A stretch of 64,000 bases of DNA from Morella rubra (Eukaryota; Streptophyta; Magnoliopsida; Fagales; Myricaceae): contig CM025856.1 in NCBI GenBank assembly GCA_003952965.2, forward strand, positions 25,243,614 through 25,307,613. The letters are read 5' to 3'. Within the stretch, counting starts at the first letter, position 1. Each line of letters opens with the position of its first letter. Under the pieces are notes generated by a model. It was not told where the DNA came from. It was given only the letters and a program-made list of their open reading frames with translations, and made no database searches. Made by a program: the position numbers and the translations under genes. This document shows positions 1 to 13,819 of this stretch, one piece after another.

Positions 1-540
1 TTACCTTGTCGGGCTTTCAGTACTCCTAAAGAATGTCAGACTCCCACTTCGCACGATCTGGCCGCCCAATTGTGGCATCTTTTTAATGTTCCAAAAGAAA
101 TTCCTGCTCTGTATTCTATTTAGGAAAACTTCCACGTTCTCTCTATATCAAATACACGAGGCCTTTCTCCATGTATGATGCTAGCTATTAGAGCTGTAGC
201 ACCTTATAAGTTATAACTAATTCGGCCATTTGGGAACCAGTTAATCATGATTAATCCTTCTCAATGATTTCTCTTTGACCTTTCGTGTCATTCTGATGGC
301 AGCTTAATTAGCAAGTCCACTGAGTTTAGAAGGCCATTAAAGCATTCCAAATATATGATTCCATCATTGCATGAACTAGGTCCCTTCTGAGTTGTCGTTT
401 GCCTGGTTTCGGTCCCACCGTAGACTCCTCAAACTAGTTACATAGAATTAAGACTTCACCCCATGAGCAATGATTAGGAATTAAATATTCGGGATGCAAC
501 TGAAGTCAAATCCTTACTATAGCATCTCATACAAAGGTTG
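1..540. other. Upstream region, no gene recognised
   Basis: I see no convincing coding exon here on either strand. The stretch is moderately AT-rich and probably holds the distal promoter of the bHLH gene that starts at 673. A 3' exon or UTR of a neighbour outside the window cannot be excluded. Confidence 0.4.
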
Positions 541-672
541 GATATAAATATGTCTCCAGTCTTTGCCAGTTCTCCCAAACTCAGTTGAGCCTCTCCTAAC
601 AGGAGTAAGCACATAAAAGATCAATATCACTTCTCTCTATTCTTTCTCCACGTACAGATTCCTACTAAAAAA
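541..672 (+). promoter_or_regulatory. Core promoter and 5' UTR of the RSL-type bHLH gene
   Basis: A TATA-like box (TATAAATA) lies at 543-550. Transcription would then start near 575-585, giving a short pyrimidine-rich leader of about 90 bases. The leader ends in an A-run directly before the ATG at 673, a common plant start context. The transcription start is inferred. Confidence 0.45.
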
Positions 673-2240
673 ATGGAGCCTATCGGAGCATTTCCTGATG
701 GAGAATGGGAGTCCTTTAGCAAGATGTTCTCCGCTGACGATCAGCCTGATTTCATACCCCAGTTTCTTGGTCAATGCTCATTTCTGCTCGAGCATGATGA
801 CGGTTTGATCTCTCGAGGCCCATCGAGTACTTTTGGCCCCACTTCTGATCAGGCTAACCTGGGCATGACCGGAGTTAAAGAAAGTTTGCTTTATTCTTTA
901 GATAATCTCAACTCTAATTTGCAACATATTTCTCAAGAAAGCAGCAATAGTAGTAGCAGCATCTTTATTGCCACTCCGGGCCATGATAACTATTACTTTG
1001 GTGATGCTAACCACATTCCAGTAGCTAATGATATGTGCATGTCCATGAATATTTGTTTGATGGATGAGAAAAACACTGGGTCTTTTTTCCCGGCTTTTCC
1101 TGAAGTTGTAATGGGTGATACGGTCTATACCAATGAAGATGCGATCCGCAACGGATCGGTGAAATTAGACGATGGCCAGCCAGCAGCTATTGCTATTTCT
1201 GGCAAGGAATTGCTGCTCAAAAGGAAGCTTGAGATGCCAGAATCTCATATAAAAGCAGAAGATAAACTTAACGCCCAGTCCTCCGAGAGTGCAAAGAAGA
1301 AACCTCGGGTTTCAAGAGATGTAAGTGCTCGACAACGAAATAATTTGTCTATATGTATTCCAGCATTCAGTAGATTTCTCTTGAATATGTAGTTTATTAT
1401 TTTCATTTCTAAAAGCAGGTACGAAAGATTAAGAAGAATGTACAATCAAAGAAGAACCAGAAGGTCCCAAACAGCAATCGTGAAGAAGAGAGTAATGTAG
1501 GACCTGATGGACAGAGCTCCAGTAGTTTCAGCTCAGACGATGATAATGCTTCCGAGGAGACTAATGGAGGAGCAAGTAATTCAGAGCCCAAGTCTACAGC
1601 TCTCAACTTGAGTGGGAAGATGAGAGCCAGCAGAGGTTCAGCAACAGATCCACAAAGCCTCTATGCAAGGGTAAGATCAGAACTTCTGCACCCACATAAT
1701 ATATTCTCGAATCTCGGGCAAACTAATCAAGTGTTTATTGATTCATGATCGATCTTCTATTAAATCTTGCAGAAAAGGAGGGAAAGGATAAATGAACGAT
1801 TGAGAATCTTACAGAATCTGGTCCCCAATGGAACAAAGGTGAGTAATATTTTTTCCAAGTCCATATGATTGGAGTCTTTGGTGTCTGCTTAAGTGTGAGG
1901 TAGTCAGGTAGACGAAACCAAAAGTTAATATCTTCATCGATGGTTTATCAGGTAGATATCAGCACAATGCTTGAAGAAGCAGTCCATTATGTGAAGTTTT
2001 TGCAGCTCCAAATCAAGGTAAGAGCTAGCAAATGTCGTGGATTATATTAATTACCTTAATTTCTTCCACAGGAACGCTAATTAATTTTCTTAAATTACTC
2101 AAAAGTACCTAAACATATTCCCCCATATATTGTCTTAATTGTAGCTGCTAAGCTCCGATGATATGTGGATGTATGCTCCAATCGCTTACAATGGAATGGA
2201 TATTGGCCTGATCAACCGGAAGATCTCTCCACCTTTATGA
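673..2240 (+). CDS. RSL4: RSL class II root-hair bHLH transcription factor
   Basis: Five exons splice in frame: 673-1320, 1419-1670, 1773-1838, 1952-2017 and 2145-2240. They give 375 residues. The bHLH region spans about residues 284-352. It begins with the [20 protein letters not shown] type basic segment, continues with the [18 protein letters not shown] loop and second helix, and ends with [12 protein letters not shown] and NGMDIGL. This signature is characteristic of RHD SIX-LIKE proteins, nuclear factors that drive root-hair elongation. The two 66-base exons, each 22 codons inside the bHLH, fit that family. The N-terminal 216 residues are acidic and Ser/Asn-rich and probably activate transcription. 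A polyadenylation signal AATAAA lies at 2343-2348. Length resembles RSL2/RSL3, while gene order favours RSL4, so the exact paralogue is inferred. Family assignment is firm. Confidence 0.9.
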
Positions 2241-4968
2241 CTTTAAGGAGGCCGCTGCTGTATTCATTTAGTTTATGTTACGTACAATTACCATAACATA
2301 ATGAAGAACGAATATGTAAATTCCTTCTAATAAGTTTATTTCAATAAATTCCCTCGTCAATCACGAGGAGAATCCAGCCCGTTCCTTAGCAGGATGGTCT
2401 TTTTAAAGATTACTTCAATCTTAATTATCTCAAATGAAAAAAAAAAAAAAAAAAAAAACAGCTTTTTCCTTTACTACTCCTTCACCTCGCATGCAAATTG
2501 TGAATAAACAAAATCAATCACCACAATGGATAGAGAGCATATTGGTAAATATATGTAGATTATATATATGGGGAATCTCGTATAGTAAAATACTTGACGA
2601 TAAAGATAACAAAAAAAAAAAATTGTCAATGGCTCATTAATTTAATTTATGCTTAATTAGCATCAACCTTCCCTCCACTGATCTCGACTTGGCATGAAAA
2701 TTGTAAATAAACAAAAATCAATACAATAGCTACACGTATATGTGTGCTTTGTAGTTTAATATAGCGAATCTCCAATAGCTAAAGCCCTTGATCCGAGAAA
2801 GATCTGTACACATTTGTCAACAATTCATTGGACCCTATCAACTTCATGAAGCCCTTGATCAGTGATAGTTAGGGTTGTACGAAAGTCAAAAATGTCCCTC
2901 TCGATCGCCATAGCTAGCCGATGCATCTAATTCCAACGTCCCAACCAAATATATATTCTCAGCTTCTCGATCGGCCTACTTCTTCTTAATTAATTAATTA
3001 AATACATTACTTTGAAGGTCCACGAGGTGCTACGTACGTACCTTTATCACAAGACCTTTCTAATGGTAAATTATAATCTAATCACGTGCCGACATGGTCT
3101 CGTTACACGAATGAGGAACATATTAGACATCATACACGTGAGAACCAGGCCAGGTTACACGTGCAGAACCGAACTGCAGATTTGGTCCTCCAACACACAT
3201 GATTCCAGCACTAGGCACGTGGAACGTGCATGCAGTTCAAACAAAAGGCCGGAATGCCAAATTCAACTTTTAGCAGTTTGGTGGAGTACTACGTTAATTA
3301 GTTGGCGGCGTATGGTAGTTGTACAGTACTTTTGGCGGGATTACCCTTGATTGAAAGTCTACGTACGTTGCTGGTAGTTCTCGTAGATTCTCCTGATCCT
3401 ATGGCATATTTTCAATTTTTTTCTGGTGGATTCTCTTGGCATATGTGTCTCTCACGAATTGGAATTTAATGCTTTGATATAGAAATTTTCAGTTAAGGGA
3501 TTTGGAATAAGAGTGGGCAAATGTTCCGCGCAGAACTGGATATCTTTTAAGAAAATTTTCAGAATCAGGACCAGAAATTCAGCTAGAATAAGGGAAATTT
3601 TCGGTTCTAGTTTAAAAAATAAAAATAAAAAAGTTTTGACTTGGGTCAAAACGTAACCAAATCACTTATCCCTAGTCCCCAGCCCCTTCATGCTAATCAC
3701 AGAATCAGCCTTCTGCCTTCATTTTTTTTCCCGTCCCTAACTTTCCCTAGTCCCCCTCTCCTTTGCCTTATTCGCCCAACGCCCCACTTCCCAACCCTAA
3801 GCAGCCAGTCGCCCCTGCTCGTCCACTCCACTCAGTTGCCGCCAACGAAAGGTTTTGGGATCTCTTAGCTCTCTCACTCTTTGAGCGTTGAATCTCTATT
3901 TCTTTATGCTACTAAGCATCTCGGCGTAACCCTAAGATATGGATTTTTTACCTAACCTAAGCATATCCGATTGGTTGGTGACATTGGTTCAGACTTAGGA
4001 TTTAGGGTTTTTTTATATAAGGATTTGATCGCTAAATTTTGAGTAATGTTAAGTGATGGTATGGAATTAGTGCAAATTTGGTTTATTTTCCACTCAAATA
4101 AATTGCTGCACATCAAGTGAAAAATCATGTTTGAAATATTGTGAAAAAATAACACATAATGGGCATTTTGCTTACGCTTATTGGACCCATTTGGGTTAAC
4201 ATAAACTGCTCAAAAAGTCCACTAACAAAATTAGAATGGCCAATTTTGATTCCACCCGTTCCGATACCTATTCTTAATTTGAAATATTATCTTAGAATCC
4301 AAGTTGTTGTCAGGAAGGAAAAAGGCTAGGACGGCGAATTTCTAAAATTTTATATTATTAGTGTTAATTGAGTGTTTTTAATTTGATAAAATTTACTTCT
4401 ATGGTTCTATTCTCGAAGAAAATCAGAATTTACGTTGCCTCCCACATATTAAAAGTTTCACATTAGATATCTAAATTGTTGACACGCATGTAAATATGTT
4501 CGCAACATCCTTTCTTGATCTTAATTGAGTGACTTAACCACCCATTTTCTGAAAGATTGGTTAAGAATTGGATCCAACAATCTATCACTTTAATATAAAG
4601 AGTTATCTTGGAATTTTTTTTCGTGTCATTTGTCCAGTTCGTATGACCCTATTATATTATATTATTATTTTTGTTAAATTAAAGAACTAAAGGAAAAAGA
4701 AAATAAAATAGTTACAATCATAGGGAGAAAAAGAAAAACTAACCGAGTCACATGGAAAAAAAAAATAATAAATAAAAATGTAGCGAGTATTTTGACAAAA
4801 GGGACAAGACGCCAACCAAGAGAAATCACACTCTACCCGGAGCGCACCGGGTTACACGCGTAATTTACTTTTCCTCTTCGAGTTCGACTGGCACCAATTC
4901 TGAGCTGGTTGCCAAAAGCCAAGCTCGAGACTTTGCCCCAAAACCCCTGGGTCTCTGTTTCCGTTGCC
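2241..4968. other. Intergenic region with low-complexity DNA and an unclassified repeat
   Basis: It starts with the 3' UTR of the bHLH gene and an A-run at about 2437-2458. Several short ORFs look random. The stretch at about 3510-4290 looks like an old dispersed repeat: its left end carries a GTGGGCAAATGTTCC-like end and its right end a reversed GGTATCGGAAC-like end, with C/T-rich sequence between. I could not establish termini or family. The last 150 bases hold the promoter and leader of the next gene; no clear TATA box stands out. Confidence 0.35.
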
Positions 4969-7900
4969 ATGGCGTCAGTGGAGCAACCTCCGAAGAAGCG
5001 CAGGCTATACGAATGCGTTGCAGAACCCCCTCGCACACCACAGCCAGAGCCACCGCCACCAAACACGGTAGACCAGCAACAGAGCTCCGTAGCCCCACCG
5101 CCAACGCCACCGTCATTCTCCCAGGACGAAATTCTCTTGAGACGGAAGAACCGAGACGAGATTCGCAGCGTTTACGAGTGCTATAAGCGAATCAGGTTTG
5201 GCCTTTCGCAAAAAGATGCCAGTTCCAAGCCTGACATCGAACAGTCTTATCTATCGCTCATTACCGCTTCCAGAGGTTAGGGTTTTACTTCTCAGAATAT
5301 ATTGTAAACTTGCTTGGTTTTATATATATATTGGCCTTCAAATGATGAAGTATCAAATTCGCCATTGTAGCTTGTTATGGTGGAAGATATGTTAAAAATA
5401 TCAATTGATGCTCCGTTTGGTTGCTGAGAAACTAAGAACACAAAATACGGTAGGCAATAGGCATTTCTTTTTCACAGTTACATTTGATAAGACTCTAATT
5501 TTGTTATTCAATTTGAAAAATTCTGAAAAATAATCAATTCTCGCCTTCAGTTTGATTTTGGCAGTTAGGTTATAGAATGGACCGAAATGTCTTCCAAGAT
5601 AAAATTTTAAAAAATAAATAAAAAAAAAATTAAAATAAATTAAAAATAAATAAACTAATGAAATAGAGTTTCAATATTTTATTTAAAAAATATTACTTTT
5701 ATTTATATATTTTTTAAAGAAATTTTTAATTTTTTTAGTAATTTTGTCTTGGATGGGCATTTCGGTTATTTTACGTGTGGTTTAATGGCCAAATCAAACT
5801 GCGGACAAGCATTGATCATGTCTGAAATATAAGAGGTGAAATAAAATATTTTGAAACTTGAGGGAGCGTGATTGATTTTTATCCATAGTTAGGGAGCCTA
5901 CGATGATATTACCCTCAAGAATTAAATTATGCAAAGTAACCCCTTCCCTTCTGTATCTTTACTTTATACATTAATCTGCTAAAAAGTGTATTATGTTTAT
6001 GAGAGATGGAAAGTAGGACAATTCTAATTTGTGCTTTGCATAGGTTAGGAAATGTGAATGAGACCGTCTTTGAGTAAGTTAAGTTTTTGGTTGAAGGCCA
6101 TGAATTCCTTTTCCTCTCCCACTTTATGTGAGATTTGGGATATCAAATTCAGTAGACAACCGCTACTGAATAAGCTTACTGAGAGGAAAGACCATTTATC
6201 ATGTCACTCATTTAAAGCCAAACAAAATGGAAAACCAATGGCCGAACCTGCTTGCAATCTGGAAATGAAGCAATAGATGATCCACCAACTCATCTTCCTC
6301 TTACATATGCAACTCCAATCCATGAAAATATCATTCCTTTTAATCAAATCATCCAAAAGGATTCTTCCAAAGATTGTCGTCCATGCAAAGAATCCAACAT
6401 TCCTAATCTTGAGTTGTTGTTTCCAAAATTAGGTTCCACTGTATCCACTTTGAAAGCAACATCTGAGCATGGACAAAAGCTTCCTTGTCTGCAGCTGATT
6501 TGAATACCTTAGTGCTCACAAAATAGTTGAATTACCTGAATTTTAATTTGCGTATTCTGCACACCGTCCTCATGCCAGAAATGGACTCCCCCTTCTCATT
6601 GCAAACTGCTCCCAGCCACCTCTAATGGCTTTCCATAATTTACCCCGAGTTCCCCTAGCTAATATGGACGTCCGTGTTCCCATATCTTCCCCGTACTTAG
6701 TCCCTGCCAAATGTTTCAAACAACAACATCTCTACACTGCATTACCCCACAAACATCTACCCAATAAGGCACAATTATAGTATTTAATTTTCTGAACAAC
6801 CTCTAGATAATGTTATAACTTTACTACTTTCACCAAAGGGTATATGGTTCCACATTGGTCAGTAGCTATTTTATTGGGCCCAACTATGCGCAAGCCCATT
6901 CAGCTGCCATCACCACTAGCTATTTGGACTTGCAGATGATTTATTGCATGAAATTGCATAAGATGATATCAAATGTGTTACATCGTAATTGGTGCTAGAT
7001 ATCCTTTTTTGATAAGTAATTGGTGGTAGATATCCTATTTCACCTATCAACGTCAATATGATTTCCTAGTCCATCTGTTATCCTATCAAGCTTTCACTGG
7101 AAGAGTTAATGTTATTAGGCCAACCAGGGGTGGATATAAGTTGAAGAGATTTTTTGCTAAAATGATTCTTCCTTCAGTCAATGCGACATAAGAAGCAATC
7201 TTTGTGCTTGCCCTGGAGATTCAAAATACCCATAAATTACTACCACCTCTCCCCCCCCCCCCCCCCCCCCCCCAACAACACACACAAAAAAAAAAAAAAA
7301 AAAAAAAAAAAAAGGAGTAAGAAGAGAAAAGAAAATACTGACCACTTAAGTTTGTACGTCTATGTTTGCAGGTTGTACAAGTGTACAGCGTATTGTGGCT
7401 GATCTTCTTCCTCGATATGCATCATATTGTCCTACTGCTCTTGAAGCTGCAGCAAAAGTTCTTATCAACATGCATAACTGGAGCTTGGCACTGATAAGTA
7501 GAGGAGAGCATACTGATGGGGTTGCATTTCAGACAGCCAAAGCATGTATTTTTGGTCTAGTTAATATCTGTAGCACTGCTTCTGCAGTGGCCCCAACTTC
7601 GTCTGTCATCCGAGGCATTTGCTCTGCAGTTTTTCAGAATGTGCTTCCCTTCTTTGTATCCTCCTTTGAGGGAAAGGATATTTTTCAGATTGTCGATCAG
7701 GAAATCTTGAAGATGCAAGATTCTACTGACATCTTCTCTGAGCTAAAGCAAAAGCTTTCAGATGAAGATGTATCTCCATTACTTAAATTATCGAAGCTCC
7801 GCGCACTAAGCTTACTTCAGATTTTCTTTTGTTGTCCTAAAAGCTTGCTTGCGGCCTCTTTTGAGCACTTAAACTCCAGTGAAGCAGAGGGGGTGAATAA

Positions 7901-10900
7901 GGAGGGCCAGTATTTTCTAAGGCAGGTGACTAACAGGCTTGTCGAGGATGTGGCTCTTGTATTGCATAAAGCTAGGGATGCATCTAAGTCATGTGCAGGT
8001 TCTGTCTTCGGAAGCACAGGCCGTGGGAGTTACAATGAGGAGCTTGTATCAGATGGCAACCATGTTTCAGAAGATGCGTCATTGGTTCCAAAGAGCTGCT
8101 TGTTGGCTATGGTAAACCTTAACTCTTGTTCGTTGTTGAAAGTCCTATTGGCTGCAAGATTAGGGATTTTTGTCATTAGATGCACTATGTATCTGTGGAT
8201 TATCATGCCTCAAGTATCATCACTTCATTTATTTGTTTGGATAAGAAAAAGACTTGAGGTCAAATTATAGGTCTGAGTAGCAGTCTTAAATACCATTACT
8301 TCCAGTCAACATACATTTGCTACCTAATTCTTGTTGCTTATTCACATACGCATCATACATGATCTTTCTGGTGGAAGTTTTAAATGTTTCTAAGTGAAAG
8401 GGAAAGAAGGGTGAATCTAAGCTCATTGTTGCAGGTAAAGACAAATCATTTCCTATGAGTTGCATTTGAGAGCTCTGTCTCTCTCTCTCTCTCTACTTTC
8501 TGTTGTCATTATAACACGTGTGTCTGCGTCTGTGTTTTTTTTTTTTTTTGGTCAAGTTTTCCTTTTTGGCTGTGTAGAAAGAAATCTGTATCCATCCTTC
8601 TTGAGAGTTGTGATTCAAATGTAGACTTTTATGAGTTGAAGAGCATGTGTATTTTGGTGTTGGTAGAGGGTAAATCTTATGGACAAAGTGAACTTGCTGC
8701 TGTATAAACTTGGCATAGTGAATCTTCAATTCCATTTTTACCTGAGACGGCCAACTTTCAGATGGTTTTAACGTTTCTGTTTATCTTTTATTTGATGAGA
8801 TATGTCTAGTATGGCTTATGTAATTCCGATGTGCATAAATTATAAGTGCTTCTCTTATGCATTCTTCCTCTAAAAGGTCATTACTTATTAATTTTTCTCT
8901 TCCTTCTTTATTAATTTTTCTCTTCCTTCTTGGTTTGTTATGATTCTTTCTTCCTCACTTTGGTGCCGATCAAATCTATTTTGGTTTTTGCTGTATGGTT
9001 GATTTAATAGGAGCACAGAATTTATTCAATTTGGGTTAAAAAGTAAGACAGTTTAAATAATTTTCCGAGTTCCCTTTGGATTTGTTAGTGTGCATATTCT
9101 GTAATAATTAGGCTTAAGACTAATGGTGTCTCCCGCTGTGGATTCTTTTAACAGGTTCTTGCAAAAGACCAATATCTACAGAGATGGATTTTCTCCAAGT
9201 ACAAGAAGTTAAATAGTTTATCATTTTCTAGCAGTTTTTCAGAAATTGCAGCGGCTCTTGAAGGAATCATTCAATCATTTAGAGAAGTGATTTCTGGGGA
9301 AGACTGTCTGGTAGATAGCGATGAGGATGTTCCTGATCCATCAAAGCATGTTAATCAATCTTCGGTGCCTGGGATCTCTAATCAACTTGACCACCCCAAT
9401 GATTTATCCGGAACAAAAGGTACTTTAAATGTTCATTGTTGGCAGCAGTTTGATATCTGGTAGATCTTCTGGTAAATATAAGAAACTTTGCACCTCAGTA
9501 ATTCCTTTTGAAACTGGTCACTACTCAAATGCAGGTTCTGCTCATGATATTGGGGGCTCAAGGTCCATGGATTTTGAGTCTGGTGTGCATGGAGATTTGT
9601 CACATGGCAGGTTTACCAGGGATACATTTTCACCTGCCAGAAAAACACCGTTGGACTTCAGAAGTAATTCTTTTGAAGGGAGAAATAATTTTTCTCACGG
9701 TGAGAGGAATCAGGTTTCAAATATGGATGTCAGTTTACCCACCATGAGATCCTCCACTGGGGGCATAAGTAATGCTTTGGCATCTCCTAAACATCCCTTG
9801 GCTGTACCCTGTGCTTCCACAACTCCTCAAATTGTCTGTTATTCTGATGGGGACCCTGCAGCCATGGATGTTGTCTCTGCTTCTAGAGAGCTCTGGGTGG
9901 GTTTTTCGGGACCTGATACGTCTGAAGCTCATCTTAGGTTCCAGATTGAGAGGTTTGGTCCTGTTGAACAATTTATATTCTTTCCGGTAAAAGGATTTGC
10001 CTTGGTTGAATACAGAAACATCATTGATGCCATAAAGGCTCGTGAGTATATGCGGCGAAATTTTCCATGGCGTATCAAGTTCATTGATGCAGGATTGGGA
10101 ACTAGGGGTGCTATGAATGGTGTTGCAGTTGGTTCTAGTCCTCATGTTTATGTGGGAAGTATTACAAGCCAATGGGCCAGGGATGAGATTCTGCACGAGT
10201 CAAGGAAAGTGATTTATAAGGGTCCTTACATTACTGAGTTTAGCAGTGAAGGTGCATTACTGATGGAATTTGAATCTCCTGAAGAAGCTGCCTCTGTGAT
10301 GGCCCATCTCAGACAGTATCGTAAGGAAAGAAGTAATTATCGAGCACCGCTTAATGTGGGGCCAGCTAATGTTGCAGTTCCTCTCATGGATAGCGCAAGA
10401 TCTGCACCAATCCATGTTGATGTCCGCAGTAATAACCTTGGAAACATGCCTAGTAGTAGTATCGGATCACCTCACACTCGAACCGTACCAGGGAGCCCCG
10501 CTGACAGTTGTAGGACGAGGATGTCTCGCTTATCTTCCTCACTTTCATCATTACGATCAAAATATAATATCAATCAAAACTCAAGTTACTTTGACAATCA
10601 CATATCTGGAAACAGCCATGCTGCTATGATGAGGGAAGAAGATAAAGTTCCATCGAGTACGCTCTGGATTTATCTTCCTAATATTAGCTCCCCATTCCTC
10701 ATGGATGATGATCTAATGGCCATTTGTAGTCTAGCGTTGGGCAATGTAGGGTCTATACTCAGGTTAACCCGAGCGAATATGCAGACGGGTTGTGGTTGGT
10801 TTGTTGAATGCAGCAGTGTAGATGCTGCGCTCACAGTTTTGAAGAATCTCCGTGGCTCTCCTGGAGTGTTCTTTCAGATAGAATTCAGGTGTGAAGTCAC

Positions 10901-13819
10901 TGAGCAGTTGTTTTCAGTTACTTTGTTCTTTCTAGTCGACGAGCCCATTTCATTTAAATCTCTCTTTTAATTGTAATCATCATTGCAAAACTAAAACTTG
11001 GGGTTTCTTTTCGTATCCCTTATTTGCGTTGTGTTTGTTTTCTTATGCATGTTAGTGAGTCATTTCCATTATTTCTTCCTTTGACACTGCATTTGGACAG
11101 GGTGATATACTTCATATTGGCTCTTCTGTCTGTAGTAAAGTATAATGGAAACAATATAAATCACCGGCTTATCAATCAGAAAACTATTTTACGCTAAGGA
11201 CTAGTTACAGTGAATCTTTTTTGTTGTTTTTCAAATCTTGATTCTCGTCAGGTACAGGTAGCATATGTTGTTTGATATAGATTCTCTTCATGTTTTGATA
11301 TCAACTGGAAGTTTTATCAGATTTTACCTATGGTGTAATATGCACCCCGACCTTTCATTCACATGTTTATTGCAATGGCGTTTTTCTTTGCTGTCTTCCT
11401 CTATTTGAATTTCATGTGTTCCTTGGATTAGCTAACAAGGATAAATAATTGAAGCATGCTCAGTAGCTCAAAATTGTATTGAATTTTGAGTTGAGGATTC
11501 ACGGTTCTTATGTTTCTCTTAATTATTTCTTTCTGGCACAGTACTTGTTGGCTGTGTAGGCAATGCATAGGATGTAGATGTACTGGGAGTTAATTCTTTC
11601 TTGCACACTACTTTCATTAAGCTGTCGAATACCCTTGGTGATATACTGATTTTCCTCCTTTGAATAGTCAACCGGGAAAGCACCATCCTGCACATTTCTC
11701 AATGAAACATGAGAGCAGCTTAATGGAGCATGTATCCCCCAGAATAAGACCCGATCATCATGCAAATACAGCGCAAGGTGGATTTCAATTTCAGTCAAAT
11801 AGGGCAGTTCCTGGCTGTATAGATATGCCTGAAGTTGGGGCAAGAAAAGTTGATGGTTATGAGAAGAATGTAATGCCAGACCCTTCACAAGGAGGTTATA
11901 TGTTATTTTTTATATGTATAGGAACAAAATCAGTTTTTCTCCTTTTTCCCCCATGTAACTAAAGGATCCTTGGGATCACTTTATTTTAGGTGGTCATGGT
12001 GTTTCTGGTTCTGCTGAACAGATGTGGATGTATAAGAAACCTGAACTTGAACAATATTCTGCTCCAGGGAACGTTCCATGCATTCCATTGGCGACACAGG
12101 GACCTCCTATCCCACCACCACAGCAGATTCAGTCCTCTCCATTTATGCGACCTGTTTACCTTCCTCAAAACAGTTCCTGGGATCCACGGGGTTTAAACCA
12201 GCATATGCCTTTGAACCCAGTCACTCCAGTTGTGATGCCCAATACATTTCATGGTAATGCTGTTGCAGCTCCTTTTATACCTGCCTCTGTGACTCCGCTT
12301 GCACAAATACAAGGAGCTCCAATGCAGCATTTTGATCAAATGTTTTCTTTGCCGGTTGTACCACCGCCCATATCATCCTTGCCACCGCCTCAGCCTGAAG
12401 TGCCACCTCCATTGCCTCCATCTCCACCTCCTTTGCCTCAGTCGCTGCCACCTTCAGTCCCTCCTCCACCCAGTTCGCCCCCTCCACCTCCACCTCCTCC
12501 TGTTGCAGAACCATCAGAAACAGAAAATTCGGGCCTGTCTTCAGCATATCAGTGGCAAGGTTCATTATGTAAAAGTGGGGTTCATTACTGCACAGTTTAT
12601 TCGAAGAGATTAGACTCTGATGTTTGCAAATATTCAAATCCCCTTTCTGAGCCGGCTGAGTAAGGATTTCATATCCCCTCGTCAACCCCTCGATCTGATG
12701 AATTTTGATTGGACCTTGACTTATTTCTAAACGGTAGCTTTTTCTTGCTTATGCTTGGTGCAGATGGCCTGCTAAATTAGACATGACCAAAAGAACAGAT
12801 TTCCAGCATGTGAAATCAACATTTACTAGTACCCCACCTCATAAAGTGAGTAGTACATTCTCAGCCTTTGAAGTTTTTTGTTGAAATATAACATGGTGTG
12901 TTTGTTTTCAATTTCTAATGTCAATTGTACCTTTTTTCGGTTTGGTGCTAATGCAGAGGGAGGTATGTCAGCTGATCCCAGCTTCTGCAGGCGACTGCAA
13001 AGGCGTGAGTTCTCTGATTATTGATCTTGGTTCTGTAGTTATTTCATGTAATTAAGTGAATATTGAAGGCAATTTCGCTCTCTGATGTAATGGTCAATTG
13101 TATCACAGCTATGGAGACAATTCTTATTGTTCCCATGGTAAAGTTAAATTTGGACTATGTGAATCAACCTAAGACCGATCAAATGTGATCATAAACTATT
13201 GGCAAATATGGTGTTCAGAATATGGTAGGGCACCCACTTTTTTGTGTAATACTAGAGATTTCAGGTCTTAAGCCCAAGTGAGAGGATTCTTGTTAAAAGT
13301 GGCTGGTTCATGAAGAAATGCTGGAGGTTAGGGCAATACTAATTTTGGTAGGACCAACATTAGGAATTTATAATCTCTCCTCTGATTTGATTTTAATCAG
13401 AACCCTAGGTGTACTTTGCATCTAAATTTACTTCTGATTTTGGCTAGTCTAGTTCAGTTCTATTGAACACATGCACTCGTGCAACTACTTGGCTTTGCAA
13501 GGCATGCTAATCTTTTGAGTGCGTGGTTTAATCTTAAGCATGATGGGAACCTGGGTTCAGTGATAAGCTGTGAGACCTAGTTGCAAAAATTACTGTCCTA
13601 AAATGTCCTCTGCAGTTTCAGGATTTCATATTATACTTGAAGCAGAGGGAATGTGCAGGAGTGATCAAGATTCCAGCTGTTAATTCCATATGGGCAAGGC
13701 TTCTGTTCATACTTCCCTATTCCCAAGATGCATGTTCCATGCTCTCCATTGTACGCGATCCATCTGATTGCCTCATTGCTTTGGTTTTACCGAAGGAAAC
13801 AAACTTAGAATGGGGATAA
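4969..13819 (+). CDS. SPOC-domain, RRM-like RNA-binding protein (At1g27750-like)
   Basis: Nine exons join in frame: 4969-5275, 7372-8111, 9155-9419, 9535-10888, 11668-11894, 11990-12659, 12764-12845, 12957-13004 and 13616-13819. The product has 1298 residues. The first ATG in frame sits in a good CCATGG context at 4969. Residues 1-437 are a plant-specific helical region. Three RRM-like segments lie near 554-625 (RELWVGF), 638-703 (HVYVGSI) and 812-888 (TLWIYLP). A proline-rich stretch follows at about 1088-1136. A C-terminal SPOC domain starts near 1151 (WQGSLCKSG) and ends in ALVLPKE. SPOC/RRM proteins such as FPA act in the nucleus in RNA 3'-end formation, and SPOC domains read phosphorylated partners. 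The specific role of this member is unknown to me. Intron 1 is 2.1 kb and repeat-bearing. Confidence 0.88.
5520..5835. repeat. Foldback (MITE-like) repeat in intron 1 of the SPOC gene
   Basis: A left arm around 5535-5620 reads as the reverse complement of about 5735-5835. Matching blocks include CAGTTTGATTT(T)GGC on the left and its complement near 5790-5803, and ACCGAAATG on the left against CATTTCGGT near 5758. The centre is almost pure A/T. The structure suggests a decayed hairpin transposon. Ends and target duplication are not resolved. Confidence 0.4.
7251..7313. repeat. Poly-C tract followed by poly-A tract
   Basis: A run of 23 C is followed by a short CA-rich bridge and then about 28 A. 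It lies 58 bases before the exon 2 acceptor of the SPOC gene. The tract may be length-variable and is prone to assembly error. Confidence 0.9.

Noticed and set aside
3510-4290. Candidate TIR element left of the SPOC gene
   Set aside because: End similarity is weak and no target duplication was found; kept only as an unclassified repeat in the region note.
6058-6503. Plus-strand ORFs in intron 1 of the SPOC gene
   Set aside because: No domain recognised and they would not splice in frame with the flanking exons, which already join cleanly.
9735-10196. Minus-strand ORF of 153 codons
   Set aside because: Antisense shadow of the RRM-coding exon of the SPOC gene.
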